Source: an uncultured archaeon
GTDB lineage: Archaea > Nanobdellota > Nanobdellia > Woesearchaeales > ARS49
NCBI GenBank assembly: GCA_902385765.1
Contig: CABMGU010000014.1
Span: 1-38,987 of the forward strand
Length of the DNA: 38,987 nucleotides
Direction of reading: 5' to 3'
Below are positions 31,341 through 38,166 of this stretch, one piece after another (position 1 is the stretch's first letter; each line of letters starts with the position of its first letter). The position numbers were made by a program, and so were the translations under genes. Under the pieces are notes generated by a model, which was not told the DNA's origin, did not search any database, and was given only the letters and a program-made list of their open reading frames with translations.

Positions 31341-32710
31341 TAAGGTCTTGTGGCGATTTCTTTTATGAGTTTTGCAATTTTTTCTCCTACGCCTGCGACT
31401 TTTTGCAGTTCTTCTTCGTTTGCTGTGAATACTTTTTCAACGCTTCCGAAGCAGGTCAATAACTCTTTTGCCAGGTTTGGTCCAACGCTCGGCAGCGAAC
31501 TAACAAGATATTCCTGTTGTTCTTTTATCGTCATTGGTTTTCTGTCTGCGTGTGGTGCGAAGTCTTTTTTGTCTTCTTGTTCCCGTTTTGCAATCGTTAA
31601 GAGCAGTGCTGCGCTGTCTTTTTCATCTTTTGTGTAAATTATTGGTATTCCGTAGCTGATGGCTATCGTGCTTAGCATTCCTCTGATTGCATTCGGGTGT
31701 ACGTTTCTTGCAGAGTACAGGTCTTGTGTTCCTTGTATTATTATCAGTGGTCTTTCATAGCTTTTTTTCAATGTCTTCAGCTGTTCGAGCAGTCTTCCGT
31801 CTATTATGCTGTCTACGAAGTCTTGTGCTGTTTTCAGTTCTACTCCGGCTCTTGAGCTTAGGATGTAGTCTGCGCATTGGAGCATTTCCAGTTTTACTCC
31901 TACTCCTAATTCCACAAGTTCTTTTACTGTTCCTGTGCTTTTTTCTCTGTAGTCTGCGAATATTTTCACGTTATTGTCGAAGTTTGCGAGTGTTGGCTGT
32001 TTTGGCGCGAGTTTTGTTGTGAGTTCTTTGCGCATTTTCTCAAGCACATACACCATTCTATTTTCTTTGTGTTTTGCGCTCCAGCTGTATGCTTCGTCTC
32101 TTGTTCCTTTTGTTACGAATATTGTGACTTTTCCTTTTTCCTGTCTTCCTGTTCTTCCTCTTCTTTGTATGTGTCTTATCGCGCTTGGTATCGGCTCATA
32201 GAAAACTACTAAATCCACTTTCGGTATGTCCAGTCCTTCTTCTGCCACGCTTGTTGCTATGAGGATGTTGAATAGTCCGTCTTTGAACATGTCAAGCATT
32301 TCTGCTTGTTGTTTCTGGCTTAGTCCTGTTTCTCCTTTTTTGGCTTGTCCTACGAATACTTTTGGCAGTGCTCCTTCGTGTTTGCTTAATTCTTCTGATA
32401 GTTTGACTGCAGTGTCTCTGTACTGCGTGAACAGTATTATTTTCATTAGTTTGTTTTGTTGCAGTTCTTTTGTTACAAATTCTACAAGCGCTCCTACTTT
32501 CGGGTGTTCTGGCAGTTTTTGTGAGAGGATGAATGCGCTTTTGAATGCTAAATCTGCTGTTAAATTCTTTACTGCTTTTGTTTTGCCGTTTTCTGCTTGT
32601 TCGTATAATCCTTCAAAGTATTTGTTCAGTGAAGCCACGCTCTGTGTTTCCAGTAATTCTTGTGCGTGTTGTGCTTTTATGATTTCTGCGAGCAGGCTTA
32701 TTGCTTTCAT
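31337..32710 (-). CDS. hef: Hef-type helicase/nuclease, C-terminal part after in-frame stop
   Basis: Second half of a Hef gene (archaeal FANCM/XPF-like enzyme acting on stalled forks). It holds the second helicase lobe (IILFTQYRDTAVKL at about 90, motif VI QRRGRTGR at 182-189), an ERCC4 nuclease domain (about 248-380) and a helix-hairpin-helix pair at the C-terminus (LPSVGPNLAKELL, VAGVGEKIAKLI). The nuclease signature usually written GD...ERKxxxD reads CADY...VELKTAQD, with Ala280 for Gly and Leu292 for Arg, while Asp281, Glu291, Lys293 and Asp297 remain. The first ATG is at 32710. The reading frame is open and homologous back to the TAA at 32777-32779, 22 codons upstream. Confidence 0.85.
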   Translation of the reverse strand: MKAISLLAEIIKAQHAQELLETQSVASLNKYFEGLYEQAENGKTKAVKNLTADLAFKSAFILSQKLPEHPKVGALVEFVTKELQQNKLMKIILFTQYRDTAVKLSEELSKHEGALPKVFVGQAKKGETGLSQKQQAEMLDMFKDGLFNILIATSVAEEGLDIPKVDLVVFYEPIPSAIRHIQRRGRTGRQEKGKVTIFVTKGTRDEAYSWSAKHKENRMVYVLEKMRKELTTKLAPKQPTLANFDNNVKIFADYREKSTGTVKELVELGVGVKLEMLQCADYILSSRAGVELKTAQDFVDSIIDGRLLEQLKTLKKSYERPLIIIQGTQDLYSARNVHPNAIRGMLSTIAISYGIPIIYTKDEKDSAALLLTIAKREQEDKKDFAPHADRKPMTIKEQQEYLVSSLPSVGPNLAKELLTCFGSVEKVFTANEEELQKVAGVGEKIAKLIKEIATRPY

Positions 32711-32776
32711 TGCTTCATAGTCTTTTTCTCCTGCTGATATTTTCGCGTGCAGTTCTGCCTGCAGCTGCAGAAGGTC

Positions 32777-32779
32777 TTA
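32777..32779 (-). other. in-frame TAA stop inside hef
   Basis: The codon is in phase with both flanking halves (distance to the downstream ATG is 23 codons), so no frameshift is needed. One base change from AAA, CAA or GAA would create it. Confidence 0.8.
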
Positions 32780-33508
32780 TTTTGAGAGGAATGTTCCTTT
32801 TATTCCGTATTGTTTTAATTGTTCTATCTTGCTTTTGATGCATTGTTGCAGTAAGCGTTGTACTTTTTTGAATTCTTCCGGCAGTTCTACTTTTTTCCAT
32901 TCTATGTCTATTGGCTGCACGTATGGTTCTACGTCAGGGTCTTTTTCTGTTCTTATTTCGACTGCTTCTATTCCTAGGTTGTTGCATACTTCTTCTATTG
33001 TTGTTGTGTCGCTTCCAGGGCTTGCTGTGAGTGCGAGTATTCTTGGCCAGTCTGCTTTTCTTTGGTATTGTTTTGCTAAAAACACATAGCTGTAGTCTCC
33101 TGTTGCCCTGTGTGCTTCGTCAAATACCAGCAAACTGACTTTTGAGATGTCTATTTTGTTGCCTATGATGTCGTTTTCAAGTCCTTGCGGTGTTGAGAAG
33201 ATGATTTGTGCTGTCTGCCAGATTTCTGCTCTTTTTTCTGGTGCTACTTCTCCTGTGAACAATACAAATTTTTCTTCCGGCAGTTCAAGTGCTTTTTTGA
33301 ATGTTTCTAAATGCTGTTCTGCGAGCGGTTTTGTTGGTGCTAGAATGAGTATTTTTGATTGCGGGTACTGGCTTAGTCTTTGTGCTGCCAGCAGTAGTGC
33401 TACTCCTGTTTTTCCCATGCCTGTCGGCAGTACTACCAGTGTGTTTTTCATCGCCGCAGTGGCGAGTATTGTCTCCTGGTATAATCTTGGCGTGAACCCC
33501 CTTAGCAT
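32777..33508 (-). CDS. hef: Hef-type helicase, N-terminal part ending at in-frame TAA
   Basis: First half of the Hef gene, 243 residues: the DExD/H helicase lobe 1 with TPRLYQETI (Q-motif region), Walker A LPTGMGKTG (about 28-36), motif II DEAH (about 135), and motif III TASPG. The frame stops at TAA (32777-32779) just after KGTFLSK. The next codons in the same frame read DLLQLQAELHAKISAGEKDY, which is the normal Hef continuation up to MKAISLL. A full protein would be about 724 residues. Either a nonsense mutation, read-through, an assembly error, or a genuine split into two polypeptides explains this. Confidence 0.85.
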   Translation of the reverse strand: MLRGFTPRLYQETILATAAMKNTLVVLPTGMGKTGVALLLAAQRLSQYPQSKILILAPTKPLAEQHLETFKKALELPEEKFVLFTGEVAPEKRAEIWQTAQIIFSTPQGLENDIIGNKIDISKVSLLVFDEAHRATGDYSYVFLAKQYQRKADWPRILALTASPGSDTTTIEEVCNNLGIEAVEIRTEKDPDVEPYVQPIDIEWKKVELPEEFKKVQRLLQQCIKSKIEQLKQYGIKGTFLSK

Positions 33509-33537
33509 GTTTTGTCGTAATTAGAAAGCGTATTTAA

Positions 33538-33858
33538 TTATATCGTCCTGATTATTTTTTTGGCGTGCAGATAATATCCTGCCAATATTCCTGCGAGCAG
33601 GAGTAGTGCTATTGCTCTGACATTTGCCCATATTCCTCCGAGCAGGAATCCCAGGAAGAATGCCATGATTATCAGGAATAATGCCACTATTTCGCTTTTT
33701 CTTAGTTTGTACCACATTCTTCCGAAGAACAATCCCATTAGGAAGCACACTGTGTAAAGTATGAAAACGTTTCCTGTGAATATTGCCATGACTAATCCTA
33801 TTATTAGAAACGCGAATGCAAGCACTTCCGGCCAGTCTAGGAGCATGTTGATATCCAT
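33538..33858 (-). CDS. small four-helix membrane protein, unknown
   Basis: A 106-residue protein with about four hydrophobic segments (about 9-27, 31-47, 58-78, 80-97) and a short basic tail (HAKKIIRTI). No known motif is seen. It starts right at the end of the M50-like gene (one base gap) and is probably co-transcribed with it and perhaps acts with it in the membrane. It is not a fragment: the start and stop are clean. Confidence 0.68.
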   Translation of the reverse strand: MDINMLLDWPEVLAFAFLIIGLVMAIFTGNVFILYTVCFLMGLFFGRMWYKLRKSEIVALFLIIMAFFLGFLLGGIWANVRAIALLLLAGILAGYYLHAKKIIRTI

Positions 33859-33859
33859 T

Positions 33860-34600
33860 TTACCACCACGTTCTCTCGTAGATTGAGTAGTATATCAGCC
33901 ATATGGCTGCGCCCATTATCAGCGAGATTATGTATGAGTATATGTTCAAAAAGTATACAAGGAATACGTAGGATGCGAATGAGCCGAATATGAACACGTA
34001 CCATAGTCTTGAGTAATAGAATATTTTTGAGCCGTCTAATGGAGGTATTGGGAACATGTTCCAGAATGCGAATGTTAAATTTAGCACGAAAAGCTTTTGT
34101 CCGATGTATGGGCTTAGTATTCCTATCCATTCTGCTGTTTTTACGATTGCTGAAAAGAATATGTTTGCAAGCGGTCCTGCCATTGATATTCTTGCCAGTG
34201 TGCCTACTCCAGGTCCGTACCTGAATGCTCCGAGTCTGTGTATTGGCAGCATATAGGCGAGTGTTCCTGTTGCTGCGAGGAATTTTATGTTTCCGTTTGT
34301 TAGCATGACAAGAACCAGGCCGATTATCATTCCGTACCACCAGACTTTTTGTTCTGCCCTCATTCCTTGGGATAAAGCTACGATTCTTTGTCCTGAGTGG
34401 TGTACGAATACTGTGATGGCGACGAAGATTAATGCCATCATCCAGTTTTTGAGTCCTGTTGAGAGATCAAATGTTGGTGTTCCCCATTCTGTCCATGAGT
34501 AGATGAATGCAAGGCAGATTATCGTGATTATGAAGGACAGCCATTCCTCTTTTGAAAACAGGAAATACCTTTTGAGTTTGTCTAAATAATTGCGTATCAT
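33860..34600 (-). CDS. M50/site-2-protease-like membrane protein lacking HExxH
   Basis: A 246-residue membrane protein with the layout of archaeal M50 (site-2 protease) homologues: about six hydrophobic segments, a segment ARISMAGPLANIFFSAIV, and NMFPIPPLDGSKIF (181-194) carrying the third-ligand LDG motif with Asp189. At the position of the zinc-binding HExxH, however, the sequence is HHSGQ (67-71, in VFVHHSGQRIVA). The catalytic Glu is replaced by His and the second zinc His by Gln, so it is probably not an active protease. A binding or regulatory role is possible. It is followed by the small membrane gene at 33538. Confidence 0.78.
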   Translation of the reverse strand: MIRNYLDKLKRYFLFSKEEWLSFIITIICLAFIYSWTEWGTPTFDLSTGLKNWMMALIFVAITVFVHHSGQRIVALSQGMRAEQKVWWYGMIIGLVLVMLTNGNIKFLAATGTLAYMLPIHRLGAFRYGPGVGTLARISMAGPLANIFFSAIVKTAEWIGILSPYIGQKLFVLNLTFAFWNMFPIPPLDGSKIFYYSRLWYVFIFGSFASYVFLVYFLNIYSYIISLIMGAAIWLIYYSIYERTWW

Positions 34601-34614
34601 TTCATCTCTTTTTT

Positions 34615-35292
34615 TTATTTATTCTCTTCAGGCTTTAAATACTTTTTTAAGAGTGTTCTTATTTCGCGCTCGTGTCCTGCTCCAACCACTGCAACGATGT
34701 TCGCTTCAGGTTGCACTTTTTTCAGTATTGCGAGTCTTTTTGCCATGTACTCGTTTCTTTCTTCTACAAGTACGCGGTACACGCTGGGATATCTTTTTTT
34801 GACGTCTTCTATTAATGTATTTATGACTTTCTGTGATGGTACTTTTTCAAGGTCGAATTGCACTCCTTTTTTGAGGACGACGCCTTTGAACAAATCAACT
34901 GCAAACGTGAATTTTTCTTTCCAAGTGAGCGATTTTGAGAATCTTTTGAGTGTTATGTTTATGTCTTGGTCGATGAGAGCTACTCTTGCTCCGACCTGTT
35001 GTGCTGCTGCTACAGCCTTGAGCATTTCCGAGCCTGGCGCTACCCCTACTTTTGCTCCGAGTTTCTTTTCAGCCCATGCTCCTATAATTGCAAACAGCCA
35101 GCCTTTTAGTCCTACTTTTCTTATGTCCCTGTAGCTTATCCGCTCTTTTCCCTTGTGAATGAGGGCGTATAACCTTTTTGCGTCGAGTTCTATTGCTACA
35201 ATTTGTGGTTTATTGTCTAGAATTGTCTCTTCGACCTTCTTTAAGCTCTCTGGCGAGATGTGTGAAGTTCCTACTATTTTGATGTATGGCAC
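34615..35292 (-). CDS. TraB/PrgY family protein
   Basis: A 225-residue TraB-family (Tiki-like fold) protein. The marker residues are GTSH (8-11), IELDAKR (34-40) and a late GAGHEREI. Members are proposed metal-dependent hydrolases, but the archaeal role is unknown. The C-terminal membrane region of some members is absent, so this is a soluble short form. The start is a GTG at 35292, with AATATA (35316-35321) about 26 bp upstream, indicating a leaderless GTG start. It diverges from the PRC-barrel gene. Confidence 0.85.
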   Translation of the reverse strand: MPYIKIVGTSHISPESLKKVEETILDNKPQIVAIELDAKRLYALIHKGKERISYRDIRKVGLKGWLFAIIGAWAEKKLGAKVGVAPGSEMLKAVAAAQQVGARVALIDQDINITLKRFSKSLTWKEKFTFAVDLFKGVVLKKGVQFDLEKVPSQKVINTLIEDVKKRYPSVYRVLVEERNEYMAKRLAILKKVQPEANIVAVVGAGHEREIRTLLKKYLKPEENK

Positions 35293-35392
35293 CTGTTGGT
35301 CGTATATTTGCGGGTATATTAATGCTGTGCTTAACCATAATCTTTAAATAGTTTAACTCTTCCAAAATAGTGACCGTAAAGGAGGAAACACT

Positions 35393-35683
35393 ATGCTCAG
35401 GCTGAAAAATATCCAGGAAACGTATGATATGAAGGTTTTTACTGATCAGGGCGACTATTTTGGTGACATTGAGGAAGCCATTTTGACCCAGAGCAAGGTT
35501 CATGGCTGGCGTGTTCGTGCTACTAAGAATTCTTTCTTGAGCAAGGTGCTCGGCAGTGCTAAGGGCGTTATTGTGCCTCATCAGCTTGTTAAGGCTGTTG
35601 GTGACATTATGATTATCAGCCGTGCAGCTGTGCCCTCTTATTCTGAAGAGGAAGCTCCTGCAGAAGAAGTTACTCAAGTATAA
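35393..35683 (+). CDS. PRC-barrel domain protein
   Basis: A 96-residue protein with a PRC-barrel of about 75 residues (MKVFTDQGDYFGDIEEAILT, GVIVPHQLVKAVGDIMII) and an acidic tail. A strong GGAGG Shine-Dalgarno (35381-35385) lies seven bases before the ATG, and TTTAAATAG at 35343-35351 is a TATA element, giving a leader of about 20 nt. Archaeal PRC-barrel proteins include partners of FtsZ/SepF-based division (CdpB group) and RNA-processing factors; which applies here cannot be told. Confidence 0.85.
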   Translation: MLRLKNIQETYDMKVFTDQGDYFGDIEEAILTQSKVHGWRVRATKNSFLSKVLGSAKGVIVPHQLVKAVGDIMIISRAAVPSYSEEEAPAEEVTQV

Positions 35684-35742
35684 TTGTTGTCACGTTGTTG
35701 GACTGATAAAAGTTTAAGTAAGTGTTTGTGAGTTGGCTTTAC

Positions 35743-36156
35743 ATGGACGTTGTTTCTCAGTTAAAAGAATGGGTGCAGATTTATTTGAAAAGCCGTGATA
35801 TTCTTCAGAAGTCCATTGCTGGTTTTGAAAGCCGGGATGATGATTTTGTCGTGCATAAGACTACTGGCGATGTTCCTTTCTTTATCCGTCCTGAATTTGC
35901 TGACGTTGATGAGATTGTTCAGAAAGTTTCAGGTAATGCTGGTCTGGTTGTTTTGAATACGAAAAAGAATGTTGATTTTGTTGTTTCTAACTGGGACAGG
36001 CTTTCCAAATTGCAGGGTTTGTGCATTTATTTTGTTAATCCGAAATCGAACGATAAGTGGCTGTTGTATCCTTTTACTCATAATCAGGTTACTGAGAAGG
36101 CTTCTTTGAAAAGAGGTCTTGAAAGTTTGTTCTCGATGGTAGCACCTTATACGTAA
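35743..36156 (+). CDS. unknown small protein
   Basis: A 137-residue soluble protein starting MDVVSQLKEWVQIYLKSRDI. The ATG at 35743 is chosen over an upstream GTG (35722) because TTTAAGTA (about 35711-35718) lies about 28 bp before it. The C-terminal half has alternating strands and helices (AGLVVLNTKKNVDFVVSNW, LCIYFVNPKSNDKWLLYPF), which resembles a small Rossmann-like or nuclease-like fold, but I see no catalytic motif. Conserved hypothetical is the safe call. Confidence 0.65.
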   Translation: MDVVSQLKEWVQIYLKSRDILQKSIAGFESRDDDFVVHKTTGDVPFFIRPEFADVDEIVQKVSGNAGLVVLNTKKNVDFVVSNWDRLSKLQGLCIYFVNPKSNDKWLLYPFTHNQVTEKASLKRGLESLFSMVAPYT

Positions 36157-36179
36157 ACAGCTGAGTGGTTGCCGCTCTG

Positions 36180-36196
36180 CCCAAGCCTTGCTTGGG
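36180..36196. repeat. 7-bp hairpin with 3-nt loop
   Basis: CCCAAGC-CTT-GCTTGGG, perfect. It begins the palindrome-rich non-coding stretch after the gene at 35743-36156. Confidence 0.7.
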
Positions 36197-36197
36197 T

Positions 36198-36238
36198 GAA
36201 TTTTCTTCTCCCCTTGCAGATGCGGGGAGAAAAATGTC
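36198..36238. repeat. palindrome GAATTT...CTTCTCCCC, decayed copy 3
   Basis: A third copy of the 7625/8278 palindrome: left arm GAATTTTCTTCTCCCC (36198-36213), loop of 10 nt, right arm GGGGAGAAAAATGTC (36224-36238). The inner eight pairs survive and outer pairs are broken. It again lies just past the stop of a gene (42 bp after 36156). Confidence 0.7.
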
Positions 36239-36304
36239 GGAAATCTTTGATTTCCGAGCACACTCGGAAATTCGCGCAAAAGGCATTGTTATGCGAATTT
36301 CCGA
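36237..36304. repeat. TCGGAAA palindrome array, locus A (two hairpins)
   Basis: Hairpin 1 is TCGGAAATC-TTT-GATTTCCGA (36237-36257). Hairpin 2 has 12-bp arms TCGGAAATTCGC (36264-36275) and GCGAATTTCCGA (36293-36304) around 17 nt. Between them the arms also pair as CCGAG-CACA-CTCGG. The same TCGGAAA/TTTCCGA core recurs in three hairpins at 36896-36984. Confidence 0.8.
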
Positions 36305-36341
36305 TGATTCAGTCGTAGACCAGAGCGCCCAGAAAATAAAA

Positions 36342-36653
36342 TTATACGTAAGTTAAAACCAGCACGACTGCAATTCCTATTGCCAGTCCGAAGAGTATTT
36401 CTGTCATGGTGTGCTGTTTTCTTATGTGCACTGCGTCGTGCATTACGATTGCTGCGAGAACATAGGATATCGCTGCTGCCGGCGACATATATCCTTCCTG
36501 GATTGTCATTGCTGTCGCCAGTGCTCCTACGAGTGCTGAGTGTGAGCTCGGCATTCCTCCTACCTGCCAGAAGGCTGTTGTTTTTCTGCTGATGAGGATT
36601 TTTACTGACTGTGAAACCAGCCACGCTATGCCGATACTGAGTAAAATGTTCAT
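36342..36653 (-). CDS. DUF212 / PAP2-like membrane protein
   Basis: A 103-residue membrane protein of the DUF212 group, related to acid phosphatase/vanadium haloperoxidase-like PAP2 proteins. The signature GGMPSSHSALVGALATAM contains the phosphatase-like PSSHS, and DAVHIRKQH follows in the next loop. Family members are usually about 140-150 residues, so this one is short. The ATG at 36653 is preferred because AATAAAAA (36677-36684 on plus) is 27 bp upstream; an ATG at 36671 adds six residues. Confidence 0.8.
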   Translation of the reverse strand: MNILLSIGIAWLVSQSVKILISRKTTAFWQVGGMPSSHSALVGALATAMTIQEGYMSPAAAISYVLAAIVMHDAVHIRKQHTMTEILFGLAIGIAVVLVLTYV

Positions 36654-36690
36654 ATCTTTTATCAATTGCAATTCAGAATAAAAAGCTTAT

Positions 36691-36776
36691 CATACGCCAA
36701 CCGGGAATCCCTGAAGCTTGCATCGCAAGCGAGGGGGACAGGAGAAGCTCTGCTTCGACTGGATGTTCGATTCCCG
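36691..36776. repeat. foldable element beginning with a copy of the tRNA-Gly 3' end
   Basis: CATACGCCAACCGGGAAT (36691-36708) is identical to 36791-36808, which spans the 3' end and T-arm of the neighbouring tRNA-Gly. The element then closes on itself: CGGGAATC (36702-36709) pairs with GATTCCCG (36769-36776). Inside are hairpins GCTTGC-ATC-GCAAGC (36716-36730) and GAAGC-TCT-GCTTC (36744-36756). It does not form a tRNA: no T-arm or anticodon arm can be drawn. Confidence 0.6.
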
Positions 36777-36792
36777 TTTTAAATGCACAGCA

Positions 36793-36863
36793 TACGCCAA
36801 CCGGGAATTGAACCCGGGCGTCGACCTTGGGAAGGTCGCATCATACCGTTAGATCATTGGCGT
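36793..36863 (-). tRNA. tRNA-Gly (anticodon CCC)
   Basis: On the minus strand a 71-nt cloverleaf can be drawn: acceptor ACGCCAA/TTGGCGT with discriminator A, a three-pair D stem ATC/GAT with GG in the loop, anticodon stem CGACC/GGTCG with loop TTCCCAA (anticodon CCC, reading GGG), a 4-nt variable region, and T arm CCGGG-TTCAATT-CCCGG. No CCA is encoded and there is no intron. The first pair is A1-U72 where glycine tRNAs usually have G1-C72, a small oddity. Confidence 0.9.
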
Positions 36864-36895
36864 GCATTTCGTTTTTTTCTTTTTTGCTTAATACG

Positions 36896-36984
36896 TCGGA
36901 AATATACTGCTCGTATATATTATATTTCCGAGTGTCGGAAAGCTTTGCTTTCCGAGCATGCTCGGAAATGCAGTGCATTTCCGA
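36896..36984. repeat. TCGGAAA palindrome array, locus B (three hairpins)
   Basis: Hairpin 3: TCGGAAATATA (36896-36906) with TATATTTCCGA (36921-36931). Hairpin 4: TCGGAAAGC-TTT-GCTTTCCGA (36935-36955). Hairpin 5: TCGGAAATGCA-G-TGCATTTCCGA (36962-36984). Hairpins 4 and 5 are linked through the palindrome TCCGAGCATGCTCGGA (36951-36966). All five hairpins of the two loci share the outer core while inner pairs change together. Confidence 0.85.
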
Positions 36985-36991
36985 CACGTGC

Positions 36992-37067
36992 TCAAGAACC
37001 ACCGATCACATCCTATTCATCATGCACTGTCGTTACATGCCTCAGTCAATTGACTGGTGGTTCTTGA
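36992..37067. repeat. 76-bp element with 12-bp terminal inverted repeats
   Basis: TCAAGAACCACC (36992-37003) and GGTGGTTCTTGA (37056-37067) are perfect inverted repeats. The right repeat is abutted inside by the 12-bp palindrome AGTCAATTGACT (37044-37055). No target-site duplication is evident. Confidence 0.65.
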
Positions 37068-37112
37068 CATATTCTTCGTCGCAACTTTCAACCAGTATAC
37101 ATTATAGTAACA

Positions 37113-37120
37113 TTTATATA
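37113..37120 (+). promoter_or_regulatory. TATA box of the TPR-like/zinc/coiled-coil operon
   Basis: TTTATATA. It predicts transcription from about 37142 and a leader of about 33 nt that contains GAGGTG (37162-37167) seven bases before the ATG at 37175. Confidence 0.6.
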
Positions 37121-37174
37121 CCAGTTTATTCTGTTTTTAACTCACTGTTGAGTGTTATAAAGAGGTGTTGTGAT

Positions 37175-37915
37175 ATGGATGAGAGGATTCTGCAAAAGGT
37201 CGTTTCAAATGTTGCTGAGAATGTTAATGAGATTCGTCAGCGCGAGTCAAAGTTGTCGAATTTCAGGCGTATTCTTCCCGCTTTGATCGAGAAGGGATTT
37301 GAGAATACTAATTTGTCAATGTTTGATGAGGAGACAAGGGTTGCCTTGTTGAATGCTTTTGGTGATGAGTATGTCAGAAAGGGTCGTTTGCCTGAGGCAA
37401 TGAAAGTTTTCATTCTTGCTGGCAATCGTGCAAAACTCACAAATCTTGGTGAGGATTACGAAAAGGTTGGCTTGTTCACTAATGCAATTGAGTGTTACAG
37501 GCTTGCCGATAATACTGATAAGTTGCTGAAAGTCGGCAACAAGTGTTTGGAAGAGGGAAAAACAGGTGATGCGATTAGGGCTTTTCGTTCTATTAACGAT
37601 GTGGAACGACTTGTCCGCGTTGGAGAAGATTGCTTGAGAAAAGAGAAATACGACTATGCAATTGAGGTCTTCAGCGCAGTTAACAGCAAGCAAAAATTGG
37701 CCGAGGTCGGTGACAAGGCGTTGAGAGAGCGCCAGATTGGTTATGCTGCCAAGGCCTACGAGCTTGCTGGTGATGCTCAGCGTTTGTCTGCTTTGGGTGA
37801 TACCTGCCTGCGTGAGGGCTTGTTTGCCACTGCTTACAAATCTTACACGCTTGCCGGCAATATGATGATGGCTCAGTTTGTTAAGGAGAATTTCGGTTCG
37901 CAGTTTGCATTATGA
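37175..37915 (+). CDS. TPR-like helical repeat protein
   Basis: A 246-residue protein made largely of helix-turn-helix repeats of about 30 residues (from about residue 60 to the end). They show a pattern of a Leu, a Gly-Asp/Glu, then Ala and Tyr/Phe positions: LTNLGEDYEKVGLFTNAIEC, LLKVGNKCLEEGKTGDAIRA, LVRVGEDCLRKEKYDYAIEV, LAEVGDKALRERQIGYAAKA, LSALGDTCLREGLFATAYKS. This is a TPR/SEL1-like solenoid, a scaffold for protein binding. The ATG at 37175 is preferred because a GAGGTG Shine-Dalgarno and TATA box precede it; the longer open frame upstream crosses the tRNA region. It is followed by overlapping zinc-finger and coiled-coil genes. Confidence 0.82.
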   Translation: MDERILQKVVSNVAENVNEIRQRESKLSNFRRILPALIEKGFENTNLSMFDEETRVALLNAFGDEYVRKGRLPEAMKVFILAGNRAKLTNLGEDYEKVGLFTNAIECYRLADNTDKLLKVGNKCLEEGKTGDAIRAFRSINDVERLVRVGEDCLRKEKYDYAIEVFSAVNSKQKLAEVGDKALRERQIGYAAKAYELAGDAQRLSALGDTCLREGLFATAYKSYTLAGNMMMAQFVKENFGSQFAL

Positions 37916-38166
37916 TTAAGTGCGATAAACACAGGAAGGACCACGTTGGCGGTTGCATGTGGTGCGGTAAGAGATTGTGCGAGTTCTGTGTAGCGAAGCG
38001 CGAAGGCGCGAAACTGTATTGTGACAGGTGTGTTGGTATGCTTGGAAACATCAGGCGTGAGCCCTTGCCAAATGTCGGCAGGCAGCCTTTGCCTTCTGTT
38101 GGCAGGCGTTTTGTTATGAAGAATGGTTATCTCGAAATGGACGGTGAAATGCATGGACGTGTTTAA
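37912..38166 (+). CDS. small zinc-finger protein (B-box-like)
   Basis: An 84-residue protein with cysteine/histidine pairs like a small B-box or treble-clef finger: CDKH at 4-7, CMWC (15-18), CEFC (23-26), then CDRC (37-40). The C-terminal half is basic and disordered, with a repeat-like PLPNVGR/PLPSVGR. The ATG overlaps the stop of the repeat protein (ATGA), so the two are coupled. Likely a protein- or RNA-binding partner of the solenoid, by context only. Confidence 0.7.
   Translation: MIKCDKHRKDHVGGCMWCGKRLCEFCVAKREGAKLYCDRCVGMLGNIRREPLPNVGRQPLPSVGRRFVMKNGYLEMDGEMHGRV

Larger units (their letters stand above)
36864..37174. other. palindrome-rich non-coding stretch before the TPR-like gene
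   Basis: These 311 bases contain no gene I can support. They hold a T-rich run after the tRNA, the TCGGAAA hairpin array (36896-36984), a 76-bp element bounded by 12-bp inverted repeats (36992-37067) and the TATA box and Shine-Dalgarno of the next operon. Confidence 0.7.

Noticed and set aside
36691-36776. Second tRNA gene suggested by GTTCGATTCCCG and the tRNA 3'-end copy.
   Set aside because: The T-stem does not pair, and there is no anticodon arm; only the duplicated 18 bases match a tRNA.
36150-37110. CRISPR array suspected because of several similar repeats.
   Set aside because: The repeats are palindromes of different lengths in no regular direct spacing, with no spacers of constant size and no cas genes in the window.
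36827-37174. Upstream extension of the TPR-like gene through an open frame starting near 36827.
   Set aside because: It crosses the tRNA and the palindrome array, and a TATA box and Shine-Dalgarno place the start at 37175.
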